Assembly (NCBI GenBank): GCA_031266075.1
Contig: JAISBS010000019.1
Coordinates: 1-33,102, forward strand
Length of the DNA stretch: 33,102 nucleotides
Origin: Treponema sp.
GTDB lineage: Bacteria > Spirochaetota > Spirochaetia > Treponematales > Breznakiellaceae
Direction: 5' to 3'
The position numbers and the translations under genes were made by a program. The notes under the pieces are model-generated. The model did no database searches and was not told where the DNA came from. It saw only the letters and a program-made list of their open reading frames with translations. Positions 15,824 to 23,271 of this stretch are shown here, one piece after another (positions within the stretch are counted from its first letter, which is position 1; every line of letters begins with the position of its first letter).

Positions 15824-17086
15824 ATGGAAGAAAGCCGCATTGTTTTCCTGGAGGTGCCTGAAAGTCTCCGGGGCCGGATTGAATCTTTACCCCATGCCGC
15901 CCATCACCACGATGACGGCGATTACCCCCCCGGCAGCGGGCATGAAGGCCCCCCGGAACAGGGGGAATTCTCCATTGACCCGGCGATCCCCATTCCGGTG
16001 GAACTGCCGCCGGGGGCCGGGACGCTCGACCTGGAAGCGCTTTCCTGGGAACAGATCCTTTCGGGGATGATCAAGGTTGCCGCCGCCGGGGCCGGACTGG
16101 CCGCCGCATCAGCCCCCGGAGCCGCCTCAGCCGCCGCCGGGATCGGGCTGACCGCCGGGGGAACCGTGGTTCAGCCGGGCTGGATTGGCTATTACCGCCG
16201 CTTTGTTCTGGCGGTGAAACCGGAAATCCGGCGGGAACTGACCGAGGCGGCGATTCTCAAGGCGAAAAACGGCGATTTCGACATGGCCCTGGAAATTTTT
16301 TCCGGCCTGGAAGGGCTGTTCCCCGGCTCGCCAACGGCGCTGCTCAACCGGGCGCTGGTTCTGGAGGAAAAGGCCGCGGCCCGGGAACGGGCGGGCCGGG
16401 AGCCTGAGGAGGCGGAAACGCGGGAACTCCGGCGCGCCTGGGAGCGGGTGCTGGCCCTGGAGCCGCCCCTGGCCAACGGCCTTTTTAACGCGGGTTTTTT
16501 CCATCTGCGGCAGCGGGATTTCCGCCGGGCCCGGGAATGTTTTTCCCGGTATATACTCCTGGCGGACGACCCGGAAAAACAGGGCGAAGCTGAATCAATT
16601 GTCCGGGAAATTGCCGAAAAAGCCCTGGACGATGACGCTTTCCGGGCGGCCTGGGAACGGATTCAGGCCGGACAGGAGGAGGAAGGGCTGGAGTTTATCC
16701 GGGATTTTCTGGAACGGTATCCCGGTGTCTGGAACGGCTGGTTTGTCCTGGGCTGGGCCCTCAGGCGGCTGGGCCGCTGGGAAGATGGAGCCGCCGCGCT
16801 GCGAAAGGCCCTGGAACTGCGGGGCTCTGGCGGGGAGGCCGCCGATGCGCCGGATGTCCGAAACGAACTGGCCATCTGCCTGATGGAGCAGGGCGATCTG
16901 CCGGGGGCCCGGAAAGAACTGGAAGCGGCGCTCCGGGCCGATCCCGAAAGCGTCAAAATCATCTCCAATCTGGGCATCCTGGCCCTGAAAAACGGCGACC
17001 GGGCCGGGGCGGCGGGGTTTTTCCGCACGGTCCTGGAACTGGCCCCGGATGATCCGGTGGCGAAGAAATACGTCAGCAATACTTGA
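15824..17086 (+). CDS. TPR-repeat protein with His-rich N-terminus
   Basis: This 420-residue protein has an acidic N-terminal part with a His cluster (HAAHHHDDGD, residues ~24-33). A small Ala/Gly hydrophobic stretch (~85-110) could be a membrane segment or flexible linker. From ~135 onward there are five or more tetratricopeptide-like repeats (NGDFDMALEIFSGLE, RDFRRARECFSRYI, LGRWEDGAAALRKALEL, GDLPGARKELEAAL, NGDRAGAAGFFRTVLEL). It is presumably a protein-binding scaffold. GGAAGG lies eight to thirteen bases before the ATG, and the PilZ stop is two bases upstream, so the pair is translationally coupled and probably works together. Partner proteins are unknown. Confidence 0.85.
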   Translation: MEESRIVFLEVPESLRGRIESLPHAAHHHDDGDYPPGSGHEGPPEQGEFSIDPAIPIPVELPPGAGTLDLEALSWEQILSGMIKVAAAGAGLAAASAPGAASAAAGIGLTAGGTVVQPGWIGYYRRFVLAVKPEIRRELTEAAILKAKNGDFDMALEIFSGLEGLFPGSPTALLNRALVLEEKAAARERAGREPEEAETRELRRAWERVLALEPPLANGLFNAGFFHLRQRDFRRARECFSRYILLADDPEKQGEAESIVREIAEKALDDDAFRAAWERIQAGQEEEGLEFIRDFLERYPGVWNGWFVLGWALRRLGRWEDGAAALRKALELRGSGGEAADAPDVRNELAICLMEQGDLPGARKELEAALRADPESVKIISNLGILALKNGDRAGAAGFFRTVLELAPDDPVAKKYVSNT

Positions 17087-17189
17087 AGAGCATGGCGGGT
17101 ATAGATGCTCCGGGTTTTAGGCGCCGGGCCGTATACCCAGGCGTTATAGGAGGCCGCGTCAAGCGGGCCAGCGTAACCCGGAGCCGTTG

Positions 17190-17203
17190 GAATACCGGTA
17201 TTC
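17190..17203. other. 14-bp perfect palindrome between convergent genes
   Basis: GAATACCGGTATTC lies 11 bases past the end of the minus-strand TrmJ gene and about 100 bases after the TPR gene. It could be an operator-like site or part of a terminator, but no T-run follows. The remainder of 17087-17213 shows nothing recognisable. Confidence 0.3.
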
Positions 17204-17213
17204 GGAACAGTCT

Positions 17214-17960
17214 TTACTTCTTCCCCGCCAGCCGCGCGGCTTTGGCGAAAATGTCCGCCAGGTACGCGCCCTCCCGGGTTGTCAGGCCGGCCCGGCAAAT
17301 CAGGTCGCGGAGGAACCGTTCCTGGATTTCCCGGCCAGGGTGGCGGTAAAAACCCAGGGTTTCCAGGGTATTGGTTATATTTCCCGCCAGCCCGGCGGCC
17401 TCTCCGTGGTTCAGGGGAACCCAGGCGCCCTTGACGGCTTCCGCGGCGCCGGAGGCCGGGTCCGGCCCGGTTTCCAGGGCCAAAAAAAGCTCGTAGGCGT
17501 AAATTTGCGCCGCGTGGGACAGGTTCAGGGACGGGAAAGTCCGGGAAACGGGGATATGGGAGGCAATGTGGCACAGATCCAGCTCCTGGTCTTCCAGGCC
17601 GGTCCGTTCGTTGCCAAAAACCAGAGCTGCGGGGCCCGGTCTTTCCCGGAGCCAGGCCGCAAGCTGCCGGGGGCTCAGACTTGCCTGCTTGCGATGGCGG
17701 CCCCGGCGGCGGGTCGTGCCGATCAGAAGGGGGCAGTCCGCGGCGGCGTCGGCCAGGGTATCGAAAAAGGCGGCTCCCTCCCAGAGGTCCGCGGCGTGGA
17801 GGGCCCTGGCCCGGATCGCCCCCCCGTCCAGGCTTTCCCGGGCCGTACCGGCTATCCGCAGCCGGGAAAGGCCCATGTTTTTCATGGCCCGGCAGACGGC
17901 CCCGACGTTCTCCGGCCCGGAAACCCGGCAGAGGATAACAACAATATCCGGCAGCAGCAT
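17214..17960 (-). CDS. trmJ: TrmJ-like tRNA 2'-O-methyltransferase
   Basis: This 248-residue SPOUT enzyme uses S-adenosylmethionine to methylate the ribose of tRNA. The three SpoU motifs are clear: motif 1 PENVGAVCRAMKNMGL (residues 16-31, with the conserved Asn and catalytic Arg), motif 2 ALVFGNERTGL and motif 3 FPSLNLSHAAQIYAYELF. The last is the trefoil-knot cofactor site. Length and the C-terminal helical extension fit TrmJ (position 32 of tRNA), though other TrmH-family members cannot be excluded. The ATG at 17960 opens the first beta strand (IVVILCRV). Convergent with the TPR gene; no co-transcribed partner. Confidence 0.85.
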   Translation of the reverse strand: MLLPDIVVILCRVSGPENVGAVCRAMKNMGLSRLRIAGTARESLDGGAIRARALHAADLWEGAAFFDTLADAAADCPLLIGTTRRRGRHRKQASLSPRQLAAWLRERPGPAALVFGNERTGLEDQELDLCHIASHIPVSRTFPSLNLSHAAQIYAYELFLALETGPDPASGAAEAVKGAWVPLNHGEAAGLAGNITNTLETLGFYRHPGREIQERFLRDLICRAGLTTREGAYLADIFAKAARLAGKK

Positions 17961-18056
17961 GGCCTATTTTACCCGAAACCCCGGGGTTTTATCACGTCCG
18001 GGGATTGAAAAAAGGCATAAAGTATATGATATTTGGAGTAGAATTTGGTAAACGGT

Positions 18057-18085
18057 TTGACAAAACACTTTCAACTGGATAGTAT
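18057..18085 (+). promoter_or_regulatory. Strong sigma-70 promoter for the STAS-YbjN-PspA unit
   Basis: A perfect TTGACA (18057-18062), a 17-base spacer and TAGTAT (18080-18085) are the best promoter in the window. The leader would be about 94 bases. The start codon used is at 18186, with AGGGAG before it. Confidence 0.7.
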
Positions 18086-18185
18086 TGATCGAGGTATTGT
18101 CTGCCGATATTGAACTAAACAGGTTACTATGGCATAATCCATAATATTGTTCCTGTAATGGGTTTGAATGAATGAAGGGAGCGTC

Positions 18186-18737
18186 ATGACAAATAACGAT
18201 ATTGTTCCTGGATTTGACGACGAAAAAGATGAAAGCCTCAAAATAAAGCTCCAGAAAGTGAGCGAAGTAGAAGGTTGTCTCGTCCTCTATCTTACCGGGT
18301 ACATAGATACGTATAACTCCAACTATTTCCAGAAGCGGGTCGCCAAGGCCATCGAAAGCGGTTTTATCCGGCTTGTGTTCCAGTGCGGCGGGCTCAACTA
18401 CGTGTCCTCCACCGGCATCGGCTCCTTTACCGCCTTTTTAAAATCCGTAAAGCCCCGGGGCGGGGATTTGGTGCTTCTGGAAATACAGCCCAAAGTCTAC
18501 GAAGTGTTCCAGCTTCTTGGTTTTTCCCAGTTCTTCAATATCAAGGACAATCTGGAAGATTCGGTGAATTTTTTCCGCAGCGGCTCCTCAACGGAGACCG
18601 TTTCCCTGTTCCCCAAGATTTTTGCCTGCCCCATCTGTTCCAAAAAGTTGAAGGCCCTGAAACCGGGCCGTTTCCGTTGTTCCGAATGTAAAACCATTCT
18701 CGCCATTGACAACGCCGGGCAGGTTTTTCTGGGCTGA
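18186..18737 (+). CDS. STAS-domain anti-anti-sigma-type protein with zinc ribbon
   Basis: This 183-residue protein has a STAS domain (residues ~17-130) with the phosphorylation-type motif YVSSTGIGS, Ser75 being the probable target of an RsbW-like kinase. The C-terminal part is a zinc ribbon, Cys148-x2-Cys151 and Cys165-x2-Cys168. I know of no standard SpoIIAA/RsbV member with such a tail. ATG 18186 was preferred over ATG 18168 because AGGGAG lies about five bases before it. It is the first gene of a unit with YbjN-like and PspA proteins. This suggests a regulatory or sensor part of an envelope-stress module, inferred from position. Confidence 0.85.
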   Translation: MTNNDIVPGFDDEKDESLKIKLQKVSEVEGCLVLYLTGYIDTYNSNYFQKRVAKAIESGFIRLVFQCGGLNYVSSTGIGSFTAFLKSVKPRGGDLVLLEIQPKVYEVFQLLGFSQFFNIKDNLEDSVNFFRSGSSTETVSLFPKIFACPICSKKLKALKPGRFRCSECKTILAIDNAGQVFLG

Positions 18738-18743
18738 AAAGGC

Positions 18744-18796
18744 GCCGGGCCGGACGGTTTCCCGCATCCAGCCTGGAACGCCGGCCCCGGCTTTTT
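18744..18796 (+). terminator. Possible intercistronic hairpin with T-run
   Basis: GCCGGGCC (18744-18751) can pair imperfectly with GGCCCCGGC (18783-18791), directly followed by TTTTT. It lies between the STAS and YbjN-like genes and could attenuate or process the transcript. The large loop makes this uncertain. Confidence 0.3.
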
Positions 18797-18812
18797 GAAA
18801 ATGAGGTGAACC

Positions 18813-19193
18813 ATGACAGAAAACAAAATTGAACAGTACCTGATCGATCTCATGCTCACCTACCGGGAGGTAAGCCGGAACCTCTGGTACCTTGACGATG
18901 AGGAACACAATCTCCAGGGGGTGGCGATTATGGTGGCGGAACCGCTGGTGGTACTCCGGGCCGTCGTGATGGAGGCCCCGCAGGAAAACCGCCTGGAACT
19001 GTTCACGAAACTGCTGGAACTCAATGCCAATGACGTGGTTCACGGCGCTTATGCCCTGGAACATGATAAAATTGTATTAATTGATACGCTGGAATACGAT
19101 ACCCTGGATTATGGGGAATTCCGGGCTACGCTGGACGCCTTCAGCCTGGCCCTGACCCAGCATTATCCAATCCTTTCAAAGTACCGCACGTAG
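18813..19193 (+). CDS. YbjN-like small protein
   Basis: This 126-residue protein resembles the YbjN/bacterial sensory-transduction-regulator family, which has a type III secretion chaperone-like fold. Its strands and helices run EQYLIDLMLTYREV, NLWYLDD, VAIMVAEPLVVLRAVVME, LFTKLLELNA, GAYALEHDKIVLIDTLEYD and LDYGEFRATLDAFSLALTQHY. GAGGTGAACC precedes the ATG. PspA follows after 19 bases, an association known in other bacteria for YbjN-like proteins, where the role is thought to be stress-related. A direct interaction with PspA is plausible but not shown by sequence. Confidence 0.75.
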   Translation: MTENKIEQYLIDLMLTYREVSRNLWYLDDEEHNLQGVAIMVAEPLVVLRAVVMEAPQENRLELFTKLLELNANDVVHGAYALEHDKIVLIDTLEYDTLDYGEFRATLDAFSLALTQHYPILSKYRT

Positions 19194-19212
19194 CCGTCAG
19201 GAGGCCGGAAAG

Positions 19213-19908
19213 ATGGGAATTTTTTCAAGGTTAAAAACCCTCGTTTCGTCAAATGTGAATGATATGATCAGCAAGGCCGAAAAGCCGGAAAAGATGCTTA
19301 ACCAGCTTCTCATCGAAATGAACGAACAGCTGATCGAGTCCAAAAAGGCGGTGGCCATGGCCATTGCGGACGAAAAAAAGCTGGAGCGGGAGCGGGACAA
19401 CCAGCAGGCCCAGGCCCAGGAATGGGAACGGAAGGCCATGCTGGCGGTTCAGGCGGGAAAGGACGATTTGGCCAAAGAAGCCCTGCTCCGCAAGCAGGAG
19501 TACGACAACGCCGCCCTGGAATACCAGAAACAGTGGGAGGCCCAAAAATCTTCGGTCGATAAACTGAAAGAATCGCTCCGGGAACTGCAAAACAAGATCG
19601 AAGAGGCCCAGCGGAAGAAAAACCTCCTTGTGGCCAGGGCAAAACGGGCCGAAGCCCAGCAGAAAATCCAGAACACTATTTCCAGCGTTTCCGGCAACCG
19701 GACCGCTTTTGAAGCCTTTGACCGCATGGCGGCCAAGGTTGACCAGATGGAGGCCCAGGCCGACGCCGCCAGGGAACTGGAAGACTTGAACGCCGACGCC
19801 AGCCTGGAAAAGAAGTTCAAAGAGCTGGAAAAGTCCGATTCTTCCGCGGATCTGCTGCTTCTGGAGCTGAAAGAAAAGATGAAGGCCCTGCCGGAGAAAT
19901 CTTCCTAG
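19213..19908 (+). CDS. pspA: PspA/IM30-family membrane-stress protein
   Basis: This 231-residue protein is almost entirely coiled coil. It begins with the amphipathic helix MGIFSRLKTLVSSNVNDMI and AEKPEKMLNQLLIEM, the signature start of PspA/IM30/Vipp1. Members of this family oligomerise as ESCRT-III-like rods or rings on the cytoplasmic face of the inner membrane and limit proton leakage. GGAGG precedes the ATG at 19213. The C-terminal region is shorter than Vipp1, without the extra helix. No PspF, PspB or PspC is nearby; here the likely regulators are the STAS and YbjN-like proteins in the same unit. The terminator at 19943-19963 ends the operon. Confidence 0.9.
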   Translation: MGIFSRLKTLVSSNVNDMISKAEKPEKMLNQLLIEMNEQLIESKKAVAMAIADEKKLERERDNQQAQAQEWERKAMLAVQAGKDDLAKEALLRKQEYDNAALEYQKQWEAQKSSVDKLKESLRELQNKIEEAQRKKNLLVARAKRAEAQQKIQNTISSVSGNRTAFEAFDRMAAKVDQMEAQADAARELEDLNADASLEKKFKELEKSDSSADLLLLELKEKMKALPEKSS

Positions 19909-19942
19909 CGGTTTGCTGCGCTTCGCGCATAAAATTTCCAAG

Positions 19943-19963
19943 ATCGCCGGGAGGCGATTTTTT
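19943..19963 (+). terminator. Intrinsic terminator of the PspA operon
   Basis: ATCGCC (19943-19948), loop GGGA, GGCGAT (19953-19958) and T6. It is preceded by a second hairpin TGCGC-TTC-GCGCA (19917-19929). The whole block 19911-19972 is similar to the interrupted copy after the cyclase gene on the opposite strand, so this module is dispersed in the genome. Confidence 0.8.
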
Positions 19964-20048
19964 ACCGTGCAAACTGCCACAGGCTCCTGGCTGCCCGCGG
20001 CGGGGAGAGATGACGCCGGGCTCTTTTCAACGCGCCCTTGGGCTATAC

Positions 20049-20064
20049 TTGTGGATAAGCTGTT
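20049..20064. promoter_or_regulatory. DnaA-box-containing 16-bp repeat, copy 1
   Basis: TTGTGGATAAGCTGTT is identical to 20419-20434. It contains TGTGGATAA, the reverse complement of the consensus DnaA box TTATCCACA. It is followed by TGTTAATAT, a degenerate box 11 bases on. Confidence 0.55.
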
Positions 20065-20169
20065 AATATTATCCTGAAAACACGCTGTGTGTATCTCTTT
20101 GTATACGGAGCCGAATTTCCCTCCGGCGGAGGGCCCGGCGGCAGCAGGGCAATTTGGTATAATGGGGGG

Positions 20170-20206
20170 AACCTCTGAAAACTTCAGTTTTCAGAGGTTT
20201 TCGTAC
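20170..20206. repeat. Perfect hairpin with CTTCAG loop
   Basis: AACCTCTGAAAA (20170-20181), loop CTTCAG, TTTTCAGAGGTT (20188-20199). Bases 20179-20206 are identical to 12018-12045. It shares the loop of the mobile-like elements but has different outer arms. No flanking duplication was identified. Confidence 0.65.
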
Positions 20207-20211
20207 TCCAT

Positions 20212-20267
20212 GAAGAAAATTGTATGTGCGTAATTCGTTATATAATAAGGAATTAGCAATTTTCTTC
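20212..20267. repeat. Composite inverted repeat around an AT-rich core
   Basis: GAAGAAAATTG (20212-20222) pairs perfectly with CAATTTTCTTC (20257-20267). Inside it TAATTC (20231-20236) pairs with GAATTA (20250-20255) around the core GTTATATAATAAG. It may be a cruciform or an RNA stem. Confidence 0.55.
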
Positions 20268-20418
20268 AGGGAAGCTCCGGAAACCCAACCGGGGTTTTCG
20301 TAGCTTCCCGGTAAGGAATAACGCGCGTATATTATGGTATTTAGCGCTTCCCGGAACGGTAAAACCGTGGTCTGTCCGGGGGAAAATCCATAGATGACTG
20401 TTTCATTCATCTACCAGT

Positions 20419-20439
20419 TTGTGGATAAGCTGTTGATAA
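20419..20439. promoter_or_regulatory. DnaA-box-containing repeat, copy 2, with second box
   Basis: TTGTGGATAAGCTGTT repeats 20049-20064. Here TGTTGATAA follows, which differs from a perfect box at one position and is spaced 11 bases, one helical turn, from the first (20420 and 20431). Confidence 0.55.
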
Positions 20440-20528
20440 ATATGGGGCCGTAACCCGTCCGGTTGGGCGCCGGTCCCGGAAAATAAAACGGCTTGCCAGA
20501 GGTTCTCCCTCGTGTTAGGCTGGTAAAG

Positions 20529-21482
20529 ATGAAAAATCTGGCCCGGCTGACGATTTTTTTTACCCTCGCCTTTGTCCTTTTGTTTTTATCCGCCGGAGCC
20601 CTGCGCTTTCTCCATATCAGAATTGACGGGGTGCGGCTGCTGCCCTTTCAGCCCCGGCTGCTGCTGTCCGACGGCCTCAGCGCGGCCTGCTGGGCTTTGC
20701 CGCTGGCGGTTTATGCGTCCCTGCTGGCCGGGTTAAGCTACGCCGCCCGGCTGAACGCCGGGCTTCTGGGCCGGATACGGCGGCCCCTGACGGCTCCCCC
20801 GGCGATGATGTGCCTGTTTGCGCTTACCCTGGCTTTAAGCGGCGGCTTTTCGCTGGGCATGGCGCGGCTGGCGGACATGGCCCCGGCCCAGGATACGCTC
20901 AGGCCGCTGGGGGGAGCCGGACTCCTGCTGACCCAGGGGGACGCCTCCATTGTGCTGCTCCACGAGCCGGGGGAAAGCCGGGGGCCCCGGGTAGCGGCTT
21001 TTCCGGGCCGGCCCCTGCTCTATCAGGAACAGCCGGTGGGGCCCAACAATACCGTCCCCGGCCTGCCGCCGGTTCCCTTCCGGGCCCAGAGCCCCTGGTT
21101 TTTGCAGAGCATAAGCATTGATTTTTTCCTTACGGGCCGCCAGTTTGAGTCCCGCCTGCAGGAGGGGCTGTCGTCTTTTTTCATTTATACCGGGGCTCTG
21201 GCGTTTCTGCTGGTCTCCCTGGGTTTTATCCAAAAAGCCAGCAACTGGCCCCTGGCCAACCTCTTCCTGGGTTGTCTGGCCTTTCGGGGCGTCCTTGCGG
21301 CGGAGACCTTTCTCAATTCCCTGGAAATTCAGGATCTGCTCGCTTCTTTTTTGGGGGATCGTCTCCTCCTGCCCTCCTCCTGGACGGTTCCCCTGATTCT
21401 TTGCCTCTTTGGGATTCTGGTAAACCTCTATTCGTTCCTGGTGTTTTTGATGAAAAGGCAGACCAATGAAGAAGCAGTTTGA
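20529..21482 (+). CDS. Multi-spanning membrane protein of unknown function
   Basis: This 317-residue protein has predicted membrane helices near residues 6-26, 48-68, 92-112, 215-235, 240-260 and 280-305. Between the third and fourth is a roughly 90-residue extracytoplasmic region containing LLLTQGDASIVLLHEPGESRGP. I recognise no family. ATG 20529 was chosen; the frame extends to a TTG at 20493 but the helix begins at the later start. The ribosome site is weak. It overlaps the next gene by 17 bases, so the two are surely one operon. Composition matches its neighbours. Confidence 0.75.
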   Translation: MKNLARLTIFFTLAFVLLFLSAGALRFLHIRIDGVRLLPFQPRLLLSDGLSAACWALPLAVYASLLAGLSYAARLNAGLLGRIRRPLTAPPAMMCLFALTLALSGGFSLGMARLADMAPAQDTLRPLGGAGLLLTQGDASIVLLHEPGESRGPRVAAFPGRPLLYQEQPVGPNNTVPGLPPVPFRAQSPWFLQSISIDFFLTGRQFESRLQEGLSSFFIYTGALAFLLVSLGFIQKASNWPLANLFLGCLAFRGVLAAETFLNSLEIQDLLASFLGDRLLLPSSWTVPLILCLFGILVNLYSFLVFLMKRQTNEEAV

Positions 21483-23265
21483 CCCCCGGACATTTTTCTC
21501 CCCGGCCCGCATTTTCGTCCTGTATTTACTGGTCTGCGCTCTGGGGATCATGGGGTTCCGGCTTGTTTTTCCCGGCGAGGCGCCGCCGATACCCTGGTTT
21601 TCCCGATCCTGGCGGCTGGTACAGGGACTGCTGACCCTTATCGGCCTTTTCCCCGCCCTGGCCATGTCCGCCCTGGTTATTCCCTTTGGCCGGGCCGCTC
21701 TTGACGGGGAGGAATACAGCAGCTTTTCCCCGAAGTTTTTCCAGATTATCCGGGGGCCGGTAATTACCGCCATAAGCGCCGTGGTCATCTATGGCCTGCT
21801 TTTTTTCCTCGCCCTGCCCATTGTTCAGGACCGGGAAGCGAATATGCGGGCCGAAGGCGCCCTGTACCGTCTGGCCAGGGACCGGGCCCGGAGCCACAGC
21901 CAGGCGGGGGAATGGCCGGAAGCGGCCCAGTTTATCGCCATCTGCGAGCGGATTTGGCCGGAAAGCCCGGAAATGGAACGCCTGAAAAATCAGGCCGCCA
22001 TCCATATGGAAGAACGCCGGTTTGACGAGGACGAAGAACGGGCGGAAGCGGCTGCCGGATTCCGGAGCGCCGGCCTTTCGGCCCTTCCCGGACAGCGGCA
22101 GCCGGTGGACGCGGCCCAGGCCCTGACCCTGGCGGAAGCGGCTTTGGGAGAGGAGCGGTACTTTGACGCCCACTGGCTGTCCACGCTGGCGGAGCGGATT
22201 TCCCGGCCAGGCAGCCCCGAAGCGTTGGCGGCAGTCCGTCTGGCCGGGCGGGCCTGGAACGCCGTGCAGTCCCTGGCCCCCAACGCGCGGGAAACCCGGC
22301 TTTTCCGGATTTTCCGGCTGAAACAATCCGGTTACGAGGCCATGATTTCCGGGGACTGGATCCGGGCCTTTTACCTTTTTCAGGAACTGCTGGAACTCAC
22401 CCCCAATGACCCGGATGCGGCCACTTTTTTCGCCAAGAGCGAGCAGGGGGCCAAAGAAATAGCCTTCTTTCATGATGAAATAGAACTGGCGGTGGGGGAA
22501 ACCCTGACCGGGGCGGTTTTTTCCCTGCCCGGATCCGGCGGCAGGCCGGGCCGGGCGGTACTGCGATTTTCCGGCCTTTCCGGTTTCGCCGATTATTCCT
22601 ACGGACTGGGCCTGGAATATATCAGCTTTGACGGAGATGCCCGGCCAGTTTCCCGGATGGAGGCCCCCTATGCCAAGATTCTTCCCATCCGTATTGACGA
22701 CCGGCCCCGGACGCTGATTCTGCTGCGGGCCCTGGATCGTCAGGATCGAAACCGCCGCTGGGAGCCGTCCTGGGCCGCCGATCCCGCCCTGCCCCCCGCG
22801 CCGGGAGCGGAGATTCCGGGAGACGCCCGGCTGCTGCTGGACATGGGGTACGAAGATTTCCTGCTTCTGTCCCATGTCCGGCGGGGGCTGGACAATCTGT
22901 ATATGCGGGAACTGTTCACCGCCCGGACACTCGGTTCCAGCGGCTACCTGCCCCAGGTCTTCGAGGCCGAAATAATCTACCGCCTGAGCGTCCCCCTGTT
23001 TTTCCTTCCCCTGGCGATCCTGGCGATCATCCTTGGCTGGCGGTTCCGGGCAAAAAAACGGCCCCGGTATCTTTTTATCCCCATGCTTCCCATCCTGCCC
23101 CTGGTGTTTAACGGCCTGGTGTATCTGTACCGGGCGATCCTCAATACCGCGGGCATTTGGGTGGTCATCTCCCTGGGATTTTCCGCCGCCCTTGTCGTCT
23201 TTATCGCCGCCCTGGTCTTTCTGTTTATCGTTTTCCTTATCCTGCTCGCCGCCCAGCACGGGTAA
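21466..23265 (+). CDS. Large membrane protein with TPR-like soluble domain
   Basis: This 599-residue protein has three N-terminal membrane helices (about 16-36, 52-72, 98-118). A long soluble part (~125-500) follows with TPR-like helical pairs (GEWPEAAQFIAICERIWPES, GDWIRAFYLFQELLELTPND) and then beta-rich segments. Three C-terminal helices (~507-530, 540-560, 565-597) complete it. I do not recognise the family. The C-terminal block of membrane segments and helical repeats suggests an envelope scaffold. Its ATG overlaps the upstream gene and the downstream J-domain gene starts six bases after its stop. Together they form a three-gene unit. Confidence 0.75.
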   Translation: MKKQFDPRTFFSPARIFVLYLLVCALGIMGFRLVFPGEAPPIPWFSRSWRLVQGLLTLIGLFPALAMSALVIPFGRAALDGEEYSSFSPKFFQIIRGPVITAISAVVIYGLLFFLALPIVQDREANMRAEGALYRLARDRARSHSQAGEWPEAAQFIAICERIWPESPEMERLKNQAAIHMEERRFDEDEERAEAAAGFRSAGLSALPGQRQPVDAAQALTLAEAALGEERYFDAHWLSTLAERISRPGSPEALAAVRLAGRAWNAVQSLAPNARETRLFRIFRLKQSGYEAMISGDWIRAFYLFQELLELTPNDPDAATFFAKSEQGAKEIAFFHDEIELAVGETLTGAVFSLPGSGGRPGRAVLRFSGLSGFADYSYGLGLEYISFDGDARPVSRMEAPYAKILPIRIDDRPRTLILLRALDRQDRNRRWEPSWAADPALPPAPGAEIPGDARLLLDMGYEDFLLLSHVRRGLDNLYMRELFTARTLGSSGYLPQVFEAEIIYRLSVPLFFLPLAILAIILGWRFRAKKRPRYLFIPMLPILPLVFNGLVYLYRAILNTAGIWVVISLGFSAALVVFIAALVFLFIVFLILLAAQHG

Positions 23266-23271
23266 GGGCGT

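Larger units (their letters stand above)
19964..20528. other. Large gene-free region with DnaA-box-type repeats
   Basis: About 565 bases contain no convincing gene. Two 16-bp identical repeats holding TTATCCACA boxes lie 370 bases apart. Between them are a perfect 12-bp-arm hairpin (20170-20199), an 11+6-bp composite stem (20212-20267), and another stem GGGAAGCT/AGCTTCCC (20269-20309). An extended -10 motif TGGTATAAT occurs at 20155-20163 and could start a small RNA through the hairpins. A minus-strand frame between the boxes is probably not a gene. Confidence 0.55.

Noticed and set aside
18144-18210. 12-base direct repeat ATATTGTTCCTG in leader and start of the STAS gene
   Set aside because: Only two copies, 55 bases apart, with no symmetry; likely chance or a trivial duplication.
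20069-20410. 113-residue minus-strand frame between the DnaA-box repeats
   Set aside because: It runs through hairpin repeats, has a weak ribosome site and unusual composition; more likely non-coding.
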